NCBI GenBank assembly: GCA_051881435.1
Contig: JBJEPW010000042.1
Location: 15,499-79,498 of the forward strand
Direction: 5' to 3'
Source of the DNA: Fimenecus sp051881435
GTDB taxonomy: Bacteria > Bacillota > Clostridia > Oscillospirales > Acutalibacteraceae
DNA length: 64,000 nucleotides
The notes beneath the pieces are model-generated. The model saw only the letters and a list, made by a program, of their open reading frames with translations, did no database searches and was not told where the DNA came from. Position 1 is the first letter of the stretch, and every line of letters starts with the position of its first letter. Below are positions 31,396 through 39,511 of this stretch, piece by piece. The translations under genes were made by a program, and so were the position numbers.

Positions 31396-31647
31396 CTACA
31401 AATCGATATCACTGCAATTATTTGTTTGTTTTTTTGGATAAGGCTCCGATACATCTGTAAGATTCAACAAATAATCCACGCTAACTCCATAGATGGAAGC
31501 AATTTTTATAAGTGTTTCCGGCGTCATAGAATTAACACCGTTTTCATACGCTGCATATGTTCTTCTGTTGATAAATAGCATATCTGCAATATACTGTTGC
31601 GTCCAATCGTGATCTTCTCTTAATTCTCTAATTCTTTTCCAGCGCAT
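31396..31647 (-). CDS. Xre-family HTH regulator
   Basis: 83 residues. A complete Xre helix-turn-helix: RIRELREDHDWTQQYIADML, INRRTYAAYENGVNSMTPET and IASIYGVSVDYLLNLTD, then a short polar tail. It is divergent from a BspA-type LRR gene across a 16-bp palindrome. It probably regulates itself and/or that gene. No peptide-sensing domain is present. Confidence 0.85.
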   Translation of the reverse strand: MRWKRIRELREDHDWTQQYIADMLFINRRTYAAYENGVNSMTPETLIKIASIYGVSVDYLLNLTDVSEPYPKKQTNNCSDIDL

Positions 31648-31671
31648 ATCATCACCGAAAATATTATATAC

Positions 31672-31716
31672 GCCATAAATTCTGCCATTGACTTTTGGCA
31701 GAATTTATGGCATAAT
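31672..31716 (+). promoter_or_regulatory. 16-bp palindrome with the promoter -35 in its loop
   Basis: GCCATAAATTCTGCCA (31672-31687) and TGGCAGAATTTATGGC (31696-31711) are perfect complements. The loop carries TTGACT (31688-31693), and CATAAT follows at 17 bp (31711-31716), forming a promoter for the LRR gene. The palindrome covers the spacer, so a bound regulator would block it. Confidence 0.65.
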
Positions 31717-31748
31717 TTTAATATATTAAAAAGAAATAGGTGGTTTTA

Positions 31749-32684
31749 ATGAAAAAATATGCAATAATCATTGTTACCGTAATATTAGTTGCGGTCATTT
31801 CTGTTGCGGCAATAGTAAGCATTAACGCTTCCAAAGAATCAAGCAATACTCGTGGAAATAATAAACCAGATTCGAGCCCATCACGTATAGGAGAAGAAAC
31901 ATTACAATACCCCGGCTCCAACAATGAATATGAGTATAAAGTATATGAAACATATGTAGAAATTGTATATTACACAGGAATAAATACAGATATTACCATT
32001 CCAAACGAAATTGATGGTCTTCCCGTAAAAGTCATTGGGCCCAGAGCTTTTTATGAAGAAACAAGCGTATATGAACCGATATCACATCGAAATGAGCTGA
32101 CAAGTGTTGTATTACCTAAAAATCTAGTTGTAATATCAGAACAAGCTTTTTTCAGACAATCGTTAAAAGAAATATCATTTCCCGATAGCGTATTAACGAT
32201 TGGAGATAGTGCATTTATCGGAAATGACTTTTTGTCAAACGTAAAATTTGGAAAATGCTTAACAGAAATAGGTGAATATGCCTTTCACAATTGTAATTTG
32301 CGGGGTGAAATTATTTTGCCAAACGGATTGCTTCATATAGGTGAACATGCATTTGATATTGAGGGAGACACCGGTTGGCACAACGATATCACTTATTATT
32401 ATACCTCTTCTTATGTAGGTCAAGCAAAACTTCGCGGTGAAGCAACTTGCATTGAACGTACGGGACCTTATCCCCACGAAATTGATTTAAGCACGATAAC
32501 GCTAATCGAGCCAGGAGATGCCACAATTATAGTTCCGCCATCTGTTGCTGAAATTGGCAGTGACGCATTTTTCTATCAATACAAACTTATTGCTGAAAAG
32601 GGTTCAGAAACAGTTCAGTACATTTACGATTCTCAACACAAATCATATTCCATATGTGATTCTGTTGATCAATACTATAAATAA
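31749..32684 (+). CDS. BspA-type leucine-rich repeat surface protein
   Basis: 311 residues from the ATG at 31749 (AGGTGG upstream). An N-terminal signal anchor (YAIIIVTVILVAVISVAAIV) is followed by a Ser/Asn-rich spacer and about four LRR_5 repeats of the treponemal/BspA type: YYTGINTDITIPNEIDGLPV, NELTSVVLPKNLVVISEQAF, LKEISFPDSVLTIGDSAF, GEIILPNGLLHIGEHAF. No LPXTG motif is seen. Likely extracellular and membrane-anchored. It is the second of three LRR_5 proteins in this window. Controlled by the palindromic promoter upstream. Confidence 0.8.
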   Translation: MKKYAIIIVTVILVAVISVAAIVSINASKESSNTRGNNKPDSSPSRIGEETLQYPGSNNEYEYKVYETYVEIVYYTGINTDITIPNEIDGLPVKVIGPRAFYEETSVYEPISHRNELTSVVLPKNLVVISEQAFFRQSLKEISFPDSVLTIGDSAFIGNDFLSNVKFGKCLTEIGEYAFHNCNLRGEIILPNGLLHIGEHAFDIEGDTGWHNDITYYYTSSYVGQAKLRGEATCIERTGPYPHEIDLSTITLIEPGDATIIVPPSVAEIGSDAFFYQYKLIAEKGSETVQYIYDSQHKSYSICDSVDQYYK

Positions 32685-32710
32685 TACAACAAACAAATCC
32701 ATTACATAAA

Positions 32711-32757
32711 AAGCAAGGACCATCTTACGACACAATTTCGTGAGATGGTCCATTTAA
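32711..32757. terminator. Bidirectional terminator between the LRR gene and parC
   Basis: GGACCATCTTA (32717-32727) pairs with TGAGATGGTCC (32741-32751), with an A-rich left flank and T-rich right flank. It serves both converging genes. Confidence 0.7.
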
Positions 32758-32769
32758 TTATAGCCAATA

Positions 32770-35010
32770 TCAGAAAGTCAGTTGCTCGCCCTGATCATCG
32801 GCGCTTAAAATGGCGCCTGCGGCAGGGAGATTTTTCGTTCTGTAACGGGTAGGCTTGGCAAACATTCCCTCGTTATACTCCGTAACACTGTCTATACGGT
32901 GTCCTTTTTTGAGAGTCATAACGGAAACGCCCTGACTGTCCTTTGTGGTTTTGGCGGAAATTGCCCCTGTATTAAAGAGGAGATACCGTCCTGCCGTGGA
33001 GCGCATAACAAGCTCCGTATCCTGCGGTACATAAACTACTGCTATAATGGGGCTTTTATCGGAATACGCCTTTATAAGCTTTTTACGGTTGGTTTTTGTT
33101 TCATAGGCGGAAATATCCACCTTTGCGACCTTTCCGTTTTCAAAGAAGAACAGCATATAGCCCTTATACTCTTTTAAAACAACCATTGAAATTGCCGACT
33201 CGCCCTCATCCATCATAAGCTTTGAGGGGACAAAATCGCCCAATACGCTTGCTTTTGTATCGTCAAAATCAGACGCCTTTGATTTATAAACCTGACATTG
33301 GTCGGTAAAGAACAAAAGCTCTGTATTATTGGTAGTTTCCACAGTTGAGATAATCTCGTCATTTTCCTTGAGCTTATGCTCACCGCTCATACGCAATGAC
33401 AAGGGAGTAATTTTTTTGAAATAGCCCTCTTTTGTAAAGAAAAGAGTTACGGGATAATCGGGGATTTCCTCTGCATCTTCCTGCTCCTCCTCGATTTCCT
33501 GCGAATAGATAATCTCGGAGCGGCGCTCCTTACCGTATTTTTCAGATACCTCGTTTAACTCGCCCACAATAATCTTTTTAACTCTCGATTTATTGGCGAG
33601 AATATCCTCCATATCCTCAATCTGCTTTTTCAAATCCTCAACATCCTGCAAACGTTTAAGGATATACTCACGGTTAAGGTGGCGCAATTTGATTTCGGCA
33701 ACGTATTCAGCCTGAATTTTATCAATGCCGAAGCCAATCATCAAATTGGGAACAACCTCCTGCTCCTCTTCTGTTTCACGGACAATTTTTATCGCCTTGT
33801 CAATATCAAGCAATATTTTTTGAAGTCCCAAAAGAAGATGAAGCTTGTCCTTCGCCTTTGTCAAATCAAAATACACACGGCGGTTGACGCACTCAGTTCT
33901 GTAAGCTATCCACTCCTGCAACAGCTCGGAAACGCCGAGGACACGGGGTACGCCTGCAATCAAAACATTGAAATTGCAGGAGAATGTATCTTCAAGGGGC
34001 GTCATTTTATAAAGCTTTTGCATAAGCTTATCCGCATCGGTGCCGCGCTTTAAGTCGATTGTGATTTTAAGTCCCTTTTTATCGGTTTCGTCACGGATAT
34101 CGCTGATTTCACGAACGGAATTGGATTTTACCTTTTCGATAATCTTATCAATTATTGCTTCTGCCGTTGTTGTAGGGGGAATTTCCGTAATATCAATGCA
34201 GTTATTCGCCTTATCGTATTCGTATTTTGCTCTTACCTTAAATCCGCCCCGACCTGTACGGTAAATCTCGTTCATTGCTTCGCGGTCATATATTATTTTG
34301 CCGCCGCCGATAAAATCGGGTGCTTTAAGCGTTTCGGTAATATCGAAATCGGGATTTTTAATAAGTCCTATTGTTGTATCGCAAATCTCTTTAAGATTAA
34401 AGGAACAGATTGACGACGCCATACCTACGGCAATACCTGTATTGGCATTTACAAGCACTGACGGGAATGTTACAGGCAGCAAGGTGGGTTCTTTCATTGT
34501 GGCGTCATAGTTATCCACAAAATCCACTGTATCCTTATCAATATCACGGAAAAGTTCATATGCGATAGGTTCCAGCTTTGCCTCGGTATAACGGGAGGCG
34601 GCATATTGCATATTTTTTGAATACGCTTTACCGAAGTTACCCTTTGAGTCAACATAAGGGTGCAAAAGGCTTTCGTTGCCCTTGGCAAGGCGCACCATAG
34701 TTTCGTAAATTGCCGCGTCGCCATGGGGGTTTAACTGCATCGTTCTGCCCACGATATTTGCGGATTTTACCCTGCCGCCGTTAATTAGCCCCATTTTATA
34801 CATGGTATATAAAAGCTTTCTGTGGGAGGGCTTAAAGCCGTCAATTTCAGGAATTGCACGGGACATAATTACGCTCATGGCGTAAGGCATATAGTTTGTT
34901 TCAAGAGTTTCGGTAATATACTGCTCAACAACCTCGCCTGCGCCGAGAATGTGAGCGTTTACCTGCTCCTCGGTCATTTCGGGCTCAACCGTTTTTTTCT
35001 TTCGTGCCAT
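32770..35010 (-). CDS. parC: Topoisomerase IV subunit A-like (ParC)
   Basis: 746 residues from the ATG at 35008-35010 (AAGGAG upstream; a longer reading is not supported). The breakage-reunion domain starts at ETNYMPYAMSVIMSRAIPEI. The catalytic Tyr is in QYAASRYTEA. A central coiled coil and a short C-terminal beta-pinwheel follow, without a clear GyrA-box, favouring topo IV over gyrase. It would decatenate daughter chromosomes with the B subunit encoded just upstream. A 63-bp gap between the two holds a palindromic repeat. Assignment as gyrase-like second set or true ParC cannot be settled without the other genes. Confidence 0.82.
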   Translation of the reverse strand: MARKKKTVEPEMTEEQVNAHILGAGEVVEQYITETLETNYMPYAMSVIMSRAIPEIDGFKPSHRKLLYTMYKMGLINGGRVKSANIVGRTMQLNPHGDAAIYETMVRLAKGNESLLHPYVDSKGNFGKAYSKNMQYAASRYTEAKLEPIAYELFRDIDKDTVDFVDNYDATMKEPTLLPVTFPSVLVNANTGIAVGMASSICSFNLKEICDTTIGLIKNPDFDITETLKAPDFIGGGKIIYDREAMNEIYRTGRGGFKVRAKYEYDKANNCIDITEIPPTTTAEAIIDKIIEKVKSNSVREISDIRDETDKKGLKITIDLKRGTDADKLMQKLYKMTPLEDTFSCNFNVLIAGVPRVLGVSELLQEWIAYRTECVNRRVYFDLTKAKDKLHLLLGLQKILLDIDKAIKIVRETEEEQEVVPNLMIGFGIDKIQAEYVAEIKLRHLNREYILKRLQDVEDLKKQIEDMEDILANKSRVKKIIVGELNEVSEKYGKERRSEIIYSQEIEEEQEDAEEIPDYPVTLFFTKEGYFKKITPLSLRMSGEHKLKENDEIISTVETTNNTELLFFTDQCQVYKSKASDFDDTKASVLGDFVPSKLMMDEGESAISMVVLKEYKGYMLFFFENGKVAKVDISAYETKTNRKKLIKAYSDKSPIIAVVYVPQDTELVMRSTAGRYLLFNTGAISAKTTKDSQGVSVMTLKKGHRIDSVTEYNEGMFAKPTRYRTKNLPAAGAILSADDQGEQLTF

Positions 35011-35044
35011 AAATTTTACTCCTTGATAGGAATTTTTTTGATTA

Positions 35045-35072
35045 CGGGCGGGCACATAAGTCCCGCCCCTAC
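35045..35072. repeat. Short palindromic repeat between parE and parC
   Basis: CGGGCGGGCACATAAGTCCC-type copy of the short intergenic repeat family, ending in GCCCCTAC. It abuts the parE stop codon. Confidence 0.6.
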
Positions 35073-35073
35073 A

Positions 35074-37059
35074 TTATGAAATATCTGCCAAATCAATATA
35101 CATATATCCGTTTTCGGCGATATGGTCTTTTCTGCCTTGAAGATTATCGCCCAAAAGCAAATCGAATTTATCTGCAACTGCCTGTGGGTCATAATCGGGC
35201 TCAACCTTAATCAAGCGCCTTGTTTTAGGATTCATGGTTGTGAGCCACATCATATCGGCATCGTTTTCACCAAGTCCCTTTGAACGCTGAATTGTATATT
35301 TTCCGTCGCCGATTTCTGCGAGTACATCAGCCTTTTCTTTTTCCGTATAGCAGAAATATGTTTGGTCCTTATACCGGATTTCATAAAGCGGTGATTCGGC
35401 GATAAACACCCTGCCCTCTTTTATAATTGTGGGCATAAGGCGATAAATCATTGTGAGAATAAGCGTTCTTATTTGGAAGCCGTCCACATCGGCATCGGTA
35501 CAGATTATAACCTTATTCCAACGGAGATTATCAATATTAAACAGTGAAAGCTCCTTATTGGACTTTGTATTTACCTCTACACCGCAGCCCAACACCTTAA
35601 CAAGGTCCGTTATAATATCGCTTTTAAAAATTTTATCGTATTCGCTCTTTAAGCAATTAAGAATTTTACCTCTAACAGGAATAATTGCTTGGAATGATGA
35701 GTCACGAGCCTGCTTACAGGCGCCGAGAGCCGAATCTCCCTCAACGATAAATATTTCGCGCTCGTTAACATCACGGCTTCGGCAATCAACGAACTTTTCC
35801 ACGCGGGAGGTCATATCGTTGCCCGACTGAAGCGTCTTTTTAATGTTTATTCTTGTGCTTTCGGCTTTTATTCTCGACCGCATATTTATGAGAATCTGGT
35901 TTGCGATTTTATCTGCGTCAAGCTTATTCTCAATAAAATACACTTCAAGCTGATGACGGAAGAACTCGATCATAGCCTCCTGTATAAACTTGTTTGTAAT
36001 TGCCTTTTTGGTTTGGTTTTCATATGAAGTCTGCGTGGAAAAGGACGATACAACAAGTATCAAGCAATCCTCAATATCCTGATAATTGATTTTTGCGTCG
36101 GTTTTAAGGTATTTACCGTTTTGTTTGAGATAACTGTCGATTTGCGAAACGAAAGCGCTCCTAAAGGCTTTTTCAGGCGCTCCGCCGTGTTCAAGAAAGC
36201 TGGAATTGTGATAATACTCTTTAAGCTGAATTTTATTGGAAAAACAGAGAGAAGCAGTTATTTTTACTCTGTAATCCTTCATATCTTCACGGTCTCTGCC
36301 CACCTTTTCGGTTGACCAGAACTGAACGGAAGACATTTCCGTATCTGCGGCAACTTCCTTGACATAATCCGTAATACCGTTTTCATACACATATTCAAAG
36401 GTTTCAAAGGAACTGCCCGAAATCTGATTTTTAAGTATAAATTTTATGCCTGCATTTACAACAGACTGTCTTTTAATCGTTTCCTGATAGTATTCCAGAG
36501 GAATGTTTATATCTGTAAAGACCTTTAAATCCGGCTTCCAGCGGATACGGGAGCCTGTGTCGCGCTTATTATAGGGCTCTTTCTGCATTTCTCCTGCTAT
36601 TTCGCCGTGCTCAAAATGGAGATTGTATTTATATCCGCCTGTATGAATTTCCGCGTCCATATATTCGGAAGCATACTGGGTGGCGCAAAGTCCCAAGCCG
36701 TTGAGTCCCAAGGAATACTCGTAGTTACCGCCGTCATTAGTATCATACTTGCCGCCTGCATAAAGCTCGCAGAAAACCAGCTCCCAGTTATAGCAATTTT
36801 CATTTTTATTGAAATCAACGGGAATACCGCGTCCGAAATCCTGCACCTCAATTGAGCCGTCAAGGAAACGGGTTACAATGATTTTATCGCCGTAGCCCTC
36901 TCTTGCCTCGTCAATGGAGTTTGAAAGTATTTCAAATACGGCGTGCTCACAGCCCTCAATGCCGTCCGAACCGAAAATAACAGCAGGGCGCTTTCTAACT
37001 CTGTCCGCGCCTTTTAGCTGGGATATGCTTTCGTTACCGTATGATGGTTTTTTTGCCAT
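35074..37059 (-). CDS. parE: Topoisomerase IV subunit B-like (ParE)
   Basis: 661 residues. The GHKL ATPase domain shows FEILSNSIDEAREGYGDKII, DFGRGIPVD and GLNGLGLCATQYAS. The TOPRIM domain has REIFIVEGDSALGACKQARD and ICTDADVDGFQIRT (the metal-binding DxDxD). The C-terminal GRVFIAESPLYEIRYK and KGLGENDADMMW complete the fold. It forms the heterotetramer with the A subunit downstream. AAAGGATG precedes the ATG. Confidence 0.85.
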   Translation of the reverse strand: MAKKPSYGNESISQLKGADRVRKRPAVIFGSDGIEGCEHAVFEILSNSIDEAREGYGDKIIVTRFLDGSIEVQDFGRGIPVDFNKNENCYNWELVFCELYAGGKYDTNDGGNYEYSLGLNGLGLCATQYASEYMDAEIHTGGYKYNLHFEHGEIAGEMQKEPYNKRDTGSRIRWKPDLKVFTDINIPLEYYQETIKRQSVVNAGIKFILKNQISGSSFETFEYVYENGITDYVKEVAADTEMSSVQFWSTEKVGRDREDMKDYRVKITASLCFSNKIQLKEYYHNSSFLEHGGAPEKAFRSAFVSQIDSYLKQNGKYLKTDAKINYQDIEDCLILVVSSFSTQTSYENQTKKAITNKFIQEAMIEFFRHQLEVYFIENKLDADKIANQILINMRSRIKAESTRINIKKTLQSGNDMTSRVEKFVDCRSRDVNEREIFIVEGDSALGACKQARDSSFQAIIPVRGKILNCLKSEYDKIFKSDIITDLVKVLGCGVEVNTKSNKELSLFNIDNLRWNKVIICTDADVDGFQIRTLILTMIYRLMPTIIKEGRVFIAESPLYEIRYKDQTYFCYTEKEKADVLAEIGDGKYTIQRSKGLGENDADMMWLTTMNPKTRRLIKVEPDYDPQAVADKFDLLLGDNLQGRKDHIAENGYMYIDLADIS

Positions 37060-37117
37060 AACTTACATCCTTTTCCAAAAATTTAACCGCTAAATATTAT
37101 ACACTACATTTAGCGGT

Positions 37118-37357
37118 TTAGTCAAGTTTTGAGGCGTTTTTATCCCCTATATATTCAAATCGTTTAAAGGTTTTTCCGTCACGGGTAATTTCCTCATTCC
37201 ACATTGAAAGCGGTCTGACCCACACTCCCCGTTCACCGTAAAGAGCACGGTAAACAACCATTTTTTCCAAGGTTTCGCTGTGAGTGGCTATATACAAAAC
37301 CTCATATTCATTACCTTTAAAATGACGGTATTTGCCGATTTTAACCTCGTCGCTCAT
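37118..37357 (-). CDS. DUF1653 protein
   Basis: 79 residues of the DUF1653 type: KIGKYRHFKGNEYEVLYIAT, EKMVVYRALYGERGVWVRPL. It is a small soluble beta-rich protein whose function is not known. It overlaps the DUF896 gene by 4 bp, so both are coupled. Terminates before the parE promoter region. Confidence 0.88.
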   Translation of the reverse strand: MSDEVKIGKYRHFKGNEYEVLYIATHSETLEKMVVYRALYGERGVWVRPLSMWNEEITRDGKTFKRFEYIGDKNASKLD

Positions 37358-37557
37358 TTTTTCTTTTCCACCTTAGTTTTATTTCCTTTTTCATCTACAA
37401 TATACATATTGTCAAGCTGTGAAGTAAGGCTTCGTTTAAAGCTGTCAATATACTCGCGGCGCAAAGCGGTTTGCTCCTCACGCTCTGCATCGGTCAGTCC
37501 CACCGATTTGGATTTATGATAAAGCTCATTTATTCTGTCGAGTTTTTTCTGTTCCAT
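37354..37557 (-). CDS. DUF896 (YnzC-like) protein
   Basis: 67 residues matching DUF896: LDRINELYHKSKSVGLTDAE, REEQTALRREYIDSFKRSLT, QLDNMYIVDEKGNK. Small helical hairpin proteins of this family (YnzC in B. subtilis is linked to the SOS region) have no established activity. It starts the two-gene unit with DUF1653. Confidence 0.9.
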   Translation of the reverse strand: MEQKKLDRINELYHKSKSVGLTDAEREEQTALRREYIDSFKRSLTSQLDNMYIVDEKGNKTKVEKKK

Positions 37558-37635
37558 ACTGATTTCCTTTGTTTTTCGTGACTATTTGTCATAGTGTTTC
37601 GATAATTATATAGCATCTCAAAAGTAAAGTCAATA

Positions 37636-38010
37636 GTAGGGGCGGGTCTCCGTGCCCGCCCTTCATATATTATTATAATCATTTTCTTCTTTTATGTTTT
37701 CTAATGCGACCCTTACAGCTTCAATAACAAACGCAGTAATTGTGCAGTTTTTGCCTTTTTATTATCGGGCGGGCACGGAGACCCGCCCCTACAAACACAC
37801 TGAAAATTATAGTAAACTTGTAAGGTGCGACGGCCCGGTTGCACCGTGAGCCTTTTATGTAATTTTTCGGGCAATTCGTGAATTGCCCTACAAGCACACC
37901 GCACTCCTTGTCGCCCTAGAAAGGTGTGACTCCCCGCAATGCGGGGAGATGTCACGCAGTGACAAAGGGGACGGCCGCCGTCAGCGGATGTCACGAAGTG
38001 ACAGAGGGGT
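37636..38010. repeat. Intergenic repeat cluster
   Basis: Two inverted copies of the GGGCGGGTCTCCGTGCCCGC family (37636-37661 and 37766-37795) flank ~105 bp and may form a MITE-like unit. Then come GGGCAATTCGTGAATTGCCC (37869-37888), GTCACGCAGTGAC (37953-37965) and GTCACGAAGTGAC (37991-38003). The rest of 37558-38164 contains only remnants of the same types and no gene. Confidence 0.65.
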
Positions 38011-38164
38011 TATTTTACGGGACAGAGAGCATCGTCCCCTACGAAATATCGGTAAAAAGGGGACTGTCCCCTTTTTACCGCAATTGTGTAAACAATCATC
38101 CCGAACATTTTGTAAATAATCCGGGCTTGACAACCTAAGACCCGCCCATACAAACACTTCATTA

Positions 38165-38201
38165 CAAAAAATCTCCCCTATCCGAGGACAGGGGAGTTTT
38201 T
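38165..38201 (-). terminator. Terminator of tuf
   Basis: CTCCCCT (38173-38179) and AGGGGAG (38190-38196) with an A-run on the left, which is the T-run for the minus strand. Confidence 0.75.
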
Positions 38202-38214
38202 GTATTATGGTAAA

Positions 38215-39408
38215 TTAGCCGTTAACCTTTGTAACAACGCCTGAACCAACTGTTCTGCCGCCCTCACGGATAGCAAAACGAAGGCCCTCTTCAATAGCGA
38301 TAGGAGTAATGAGTTCAACATCCATTACAACGTTATCGCCGGGCATGCACATCTCTGTGCCTGCGGGAAGAGAAATTGTACCTGTAACGTCAGTTGTTCT
38401 GAAATAGAACTGGGGACGATAGTTGTTGAAGAAAGGAGTATGACGGCCACCCTCGTCCTTAGTCAGAACATAAACCTGACCTGAGAACTTGGTGTGAGGA
38501 TTGATTGTGCCGGGCTTTGCAAGAACCTGACCACGCTCAATGCCTTTTCTGTCGATACCACGAAGAAGAGCACCGATGTTGTCGCCTGCCTCTGCATAGT
38601 CAAGAATCTTTCTGAACATCTCGATACCGGTAACAACTGTCTTCTTTGTTTCCTCTGTAAGACCAACGATTTCAACTTCTTCGCCTGTCTTGAGCTGACC
38701 TCTTTCAACTCTACCGGTAGCAACTGTACCACGGCCTGTGATTGTGAATACGTCCTCAACGGGCATAAGGAAGGGCTGATCAGCCTTTCTGTCGGGTGTG
38801 GGAATGTACTCGTCAACAGCGTCCATGAGCTCCCAGATGCACTTAACATCGTCAGAGTTAGGATCGTCTGATTCAAGAGCTTTAAGAGCAGAACCCTTGA
38901 TGATGGGACACTCGTCGTCAAATTCATACTCAGCAAGAGTCTCACGGATTTCCATCTCAACGAGCTCAAGAAGCTCGGGATCGTCAACCTGGTCAACCTT
39001 GTTCATGAATACGATGATTGCGGGAACGCCAACCTGACGGGCAAGAAGAAGGTGCTCTTTTGTCTGAGCCATGGGGCCGTCAGTAGAAGCGATAACAAGG
39101 ATAGCACCGTCCATCTGTGCAGCACCTGTGATCATGTTCTTGATGTAGTCAGCGTGGCCGGGGCAGTCAACGTGAGCATAGTGTCTCTTCTCAGTCTCAT
39201 ACTCAACGTGTGCTGTGTTGATTGTGATACCGCGCTCTCTCTCTTCGGGAGCCTTATCGATGTTTGCATAATCAACGAAGTCAGCCTGACCCTTTGATGC
39301 GAGTGTCTTTGTGATAGCAGCTGTTAATGTTGTCTTACCGTGGTCAACGTGACCGATGGTACCAATATTAACATGGGGTTTTGTTCTTTCAAATTTTGCC
39401 TTTGCCAT
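38215..39408 (-). CDS. tuf: Elongation factor Tu
   Basis: 397 residues, full length. G motifs: GHVDHGKTTL, DCPGHADY, NKVD and the switch region with RGITINTAHVEY. Domain 2 begins near TGRVERGQLKTGEE, domain 3 near TKFSGQVYVLTKDEGGRHTP. EF-Tu delivers aminoacyl-tRNA to the ribosome. It is the last gene of the str-type cluster, 103 bp after fusA, and ends at a strong terminator. Confidence 0.98.
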   Translation of the reverse strand: MAKAKFERTKPHVNIGTIGHVDHGKTTLTAAITKTLASKGQADFVDYANIDKAPEERERGITINTAHVEYETEKRHYAHVDCPGHADYIKNMITGAAQMDGAILVIASTDGPMAQTKEHLLLARQVGVPAIIVFMNKVDQVDDPELLELVEMEIRETLAEYEFDDECPIIKGSALKALESDDPNSDDVKCIWELMDAVDEYIPTPDRKADQPFLMPVEDVFTITGRGTVATGRVERGQLKTGEEVEIVGLTEETKKTVVTGIEMFRKILDYAEAGDNIGALLRGIDRKGIERGQVLAKPGTINPHTKFSGQVYVLTKDEGGRHTPFFNNYRPQFYFRTTDVTGTISLPAGTEMCMPGDNVVMDVELITPIAIEEGLRFAIREGGRTVGSGVVTKVNG

Positions 39409-39511
39409 TGGAATAATCCTCCTTTATTTTTGGAAAATATTTTATTAAATATCGGTTGGTACTTATTGTACCAATTATCTTGAAAAATTTCAAGAGTTTT
39501 ATAAGAAATTA

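Noticed and set aside
34494..34724. Minus-strand frames inside parC in other phases, and similar frames in rpoB, rpoC, fusA and tuf
   Set aside because: Shadows of highly expressed genes with strong codon bias.
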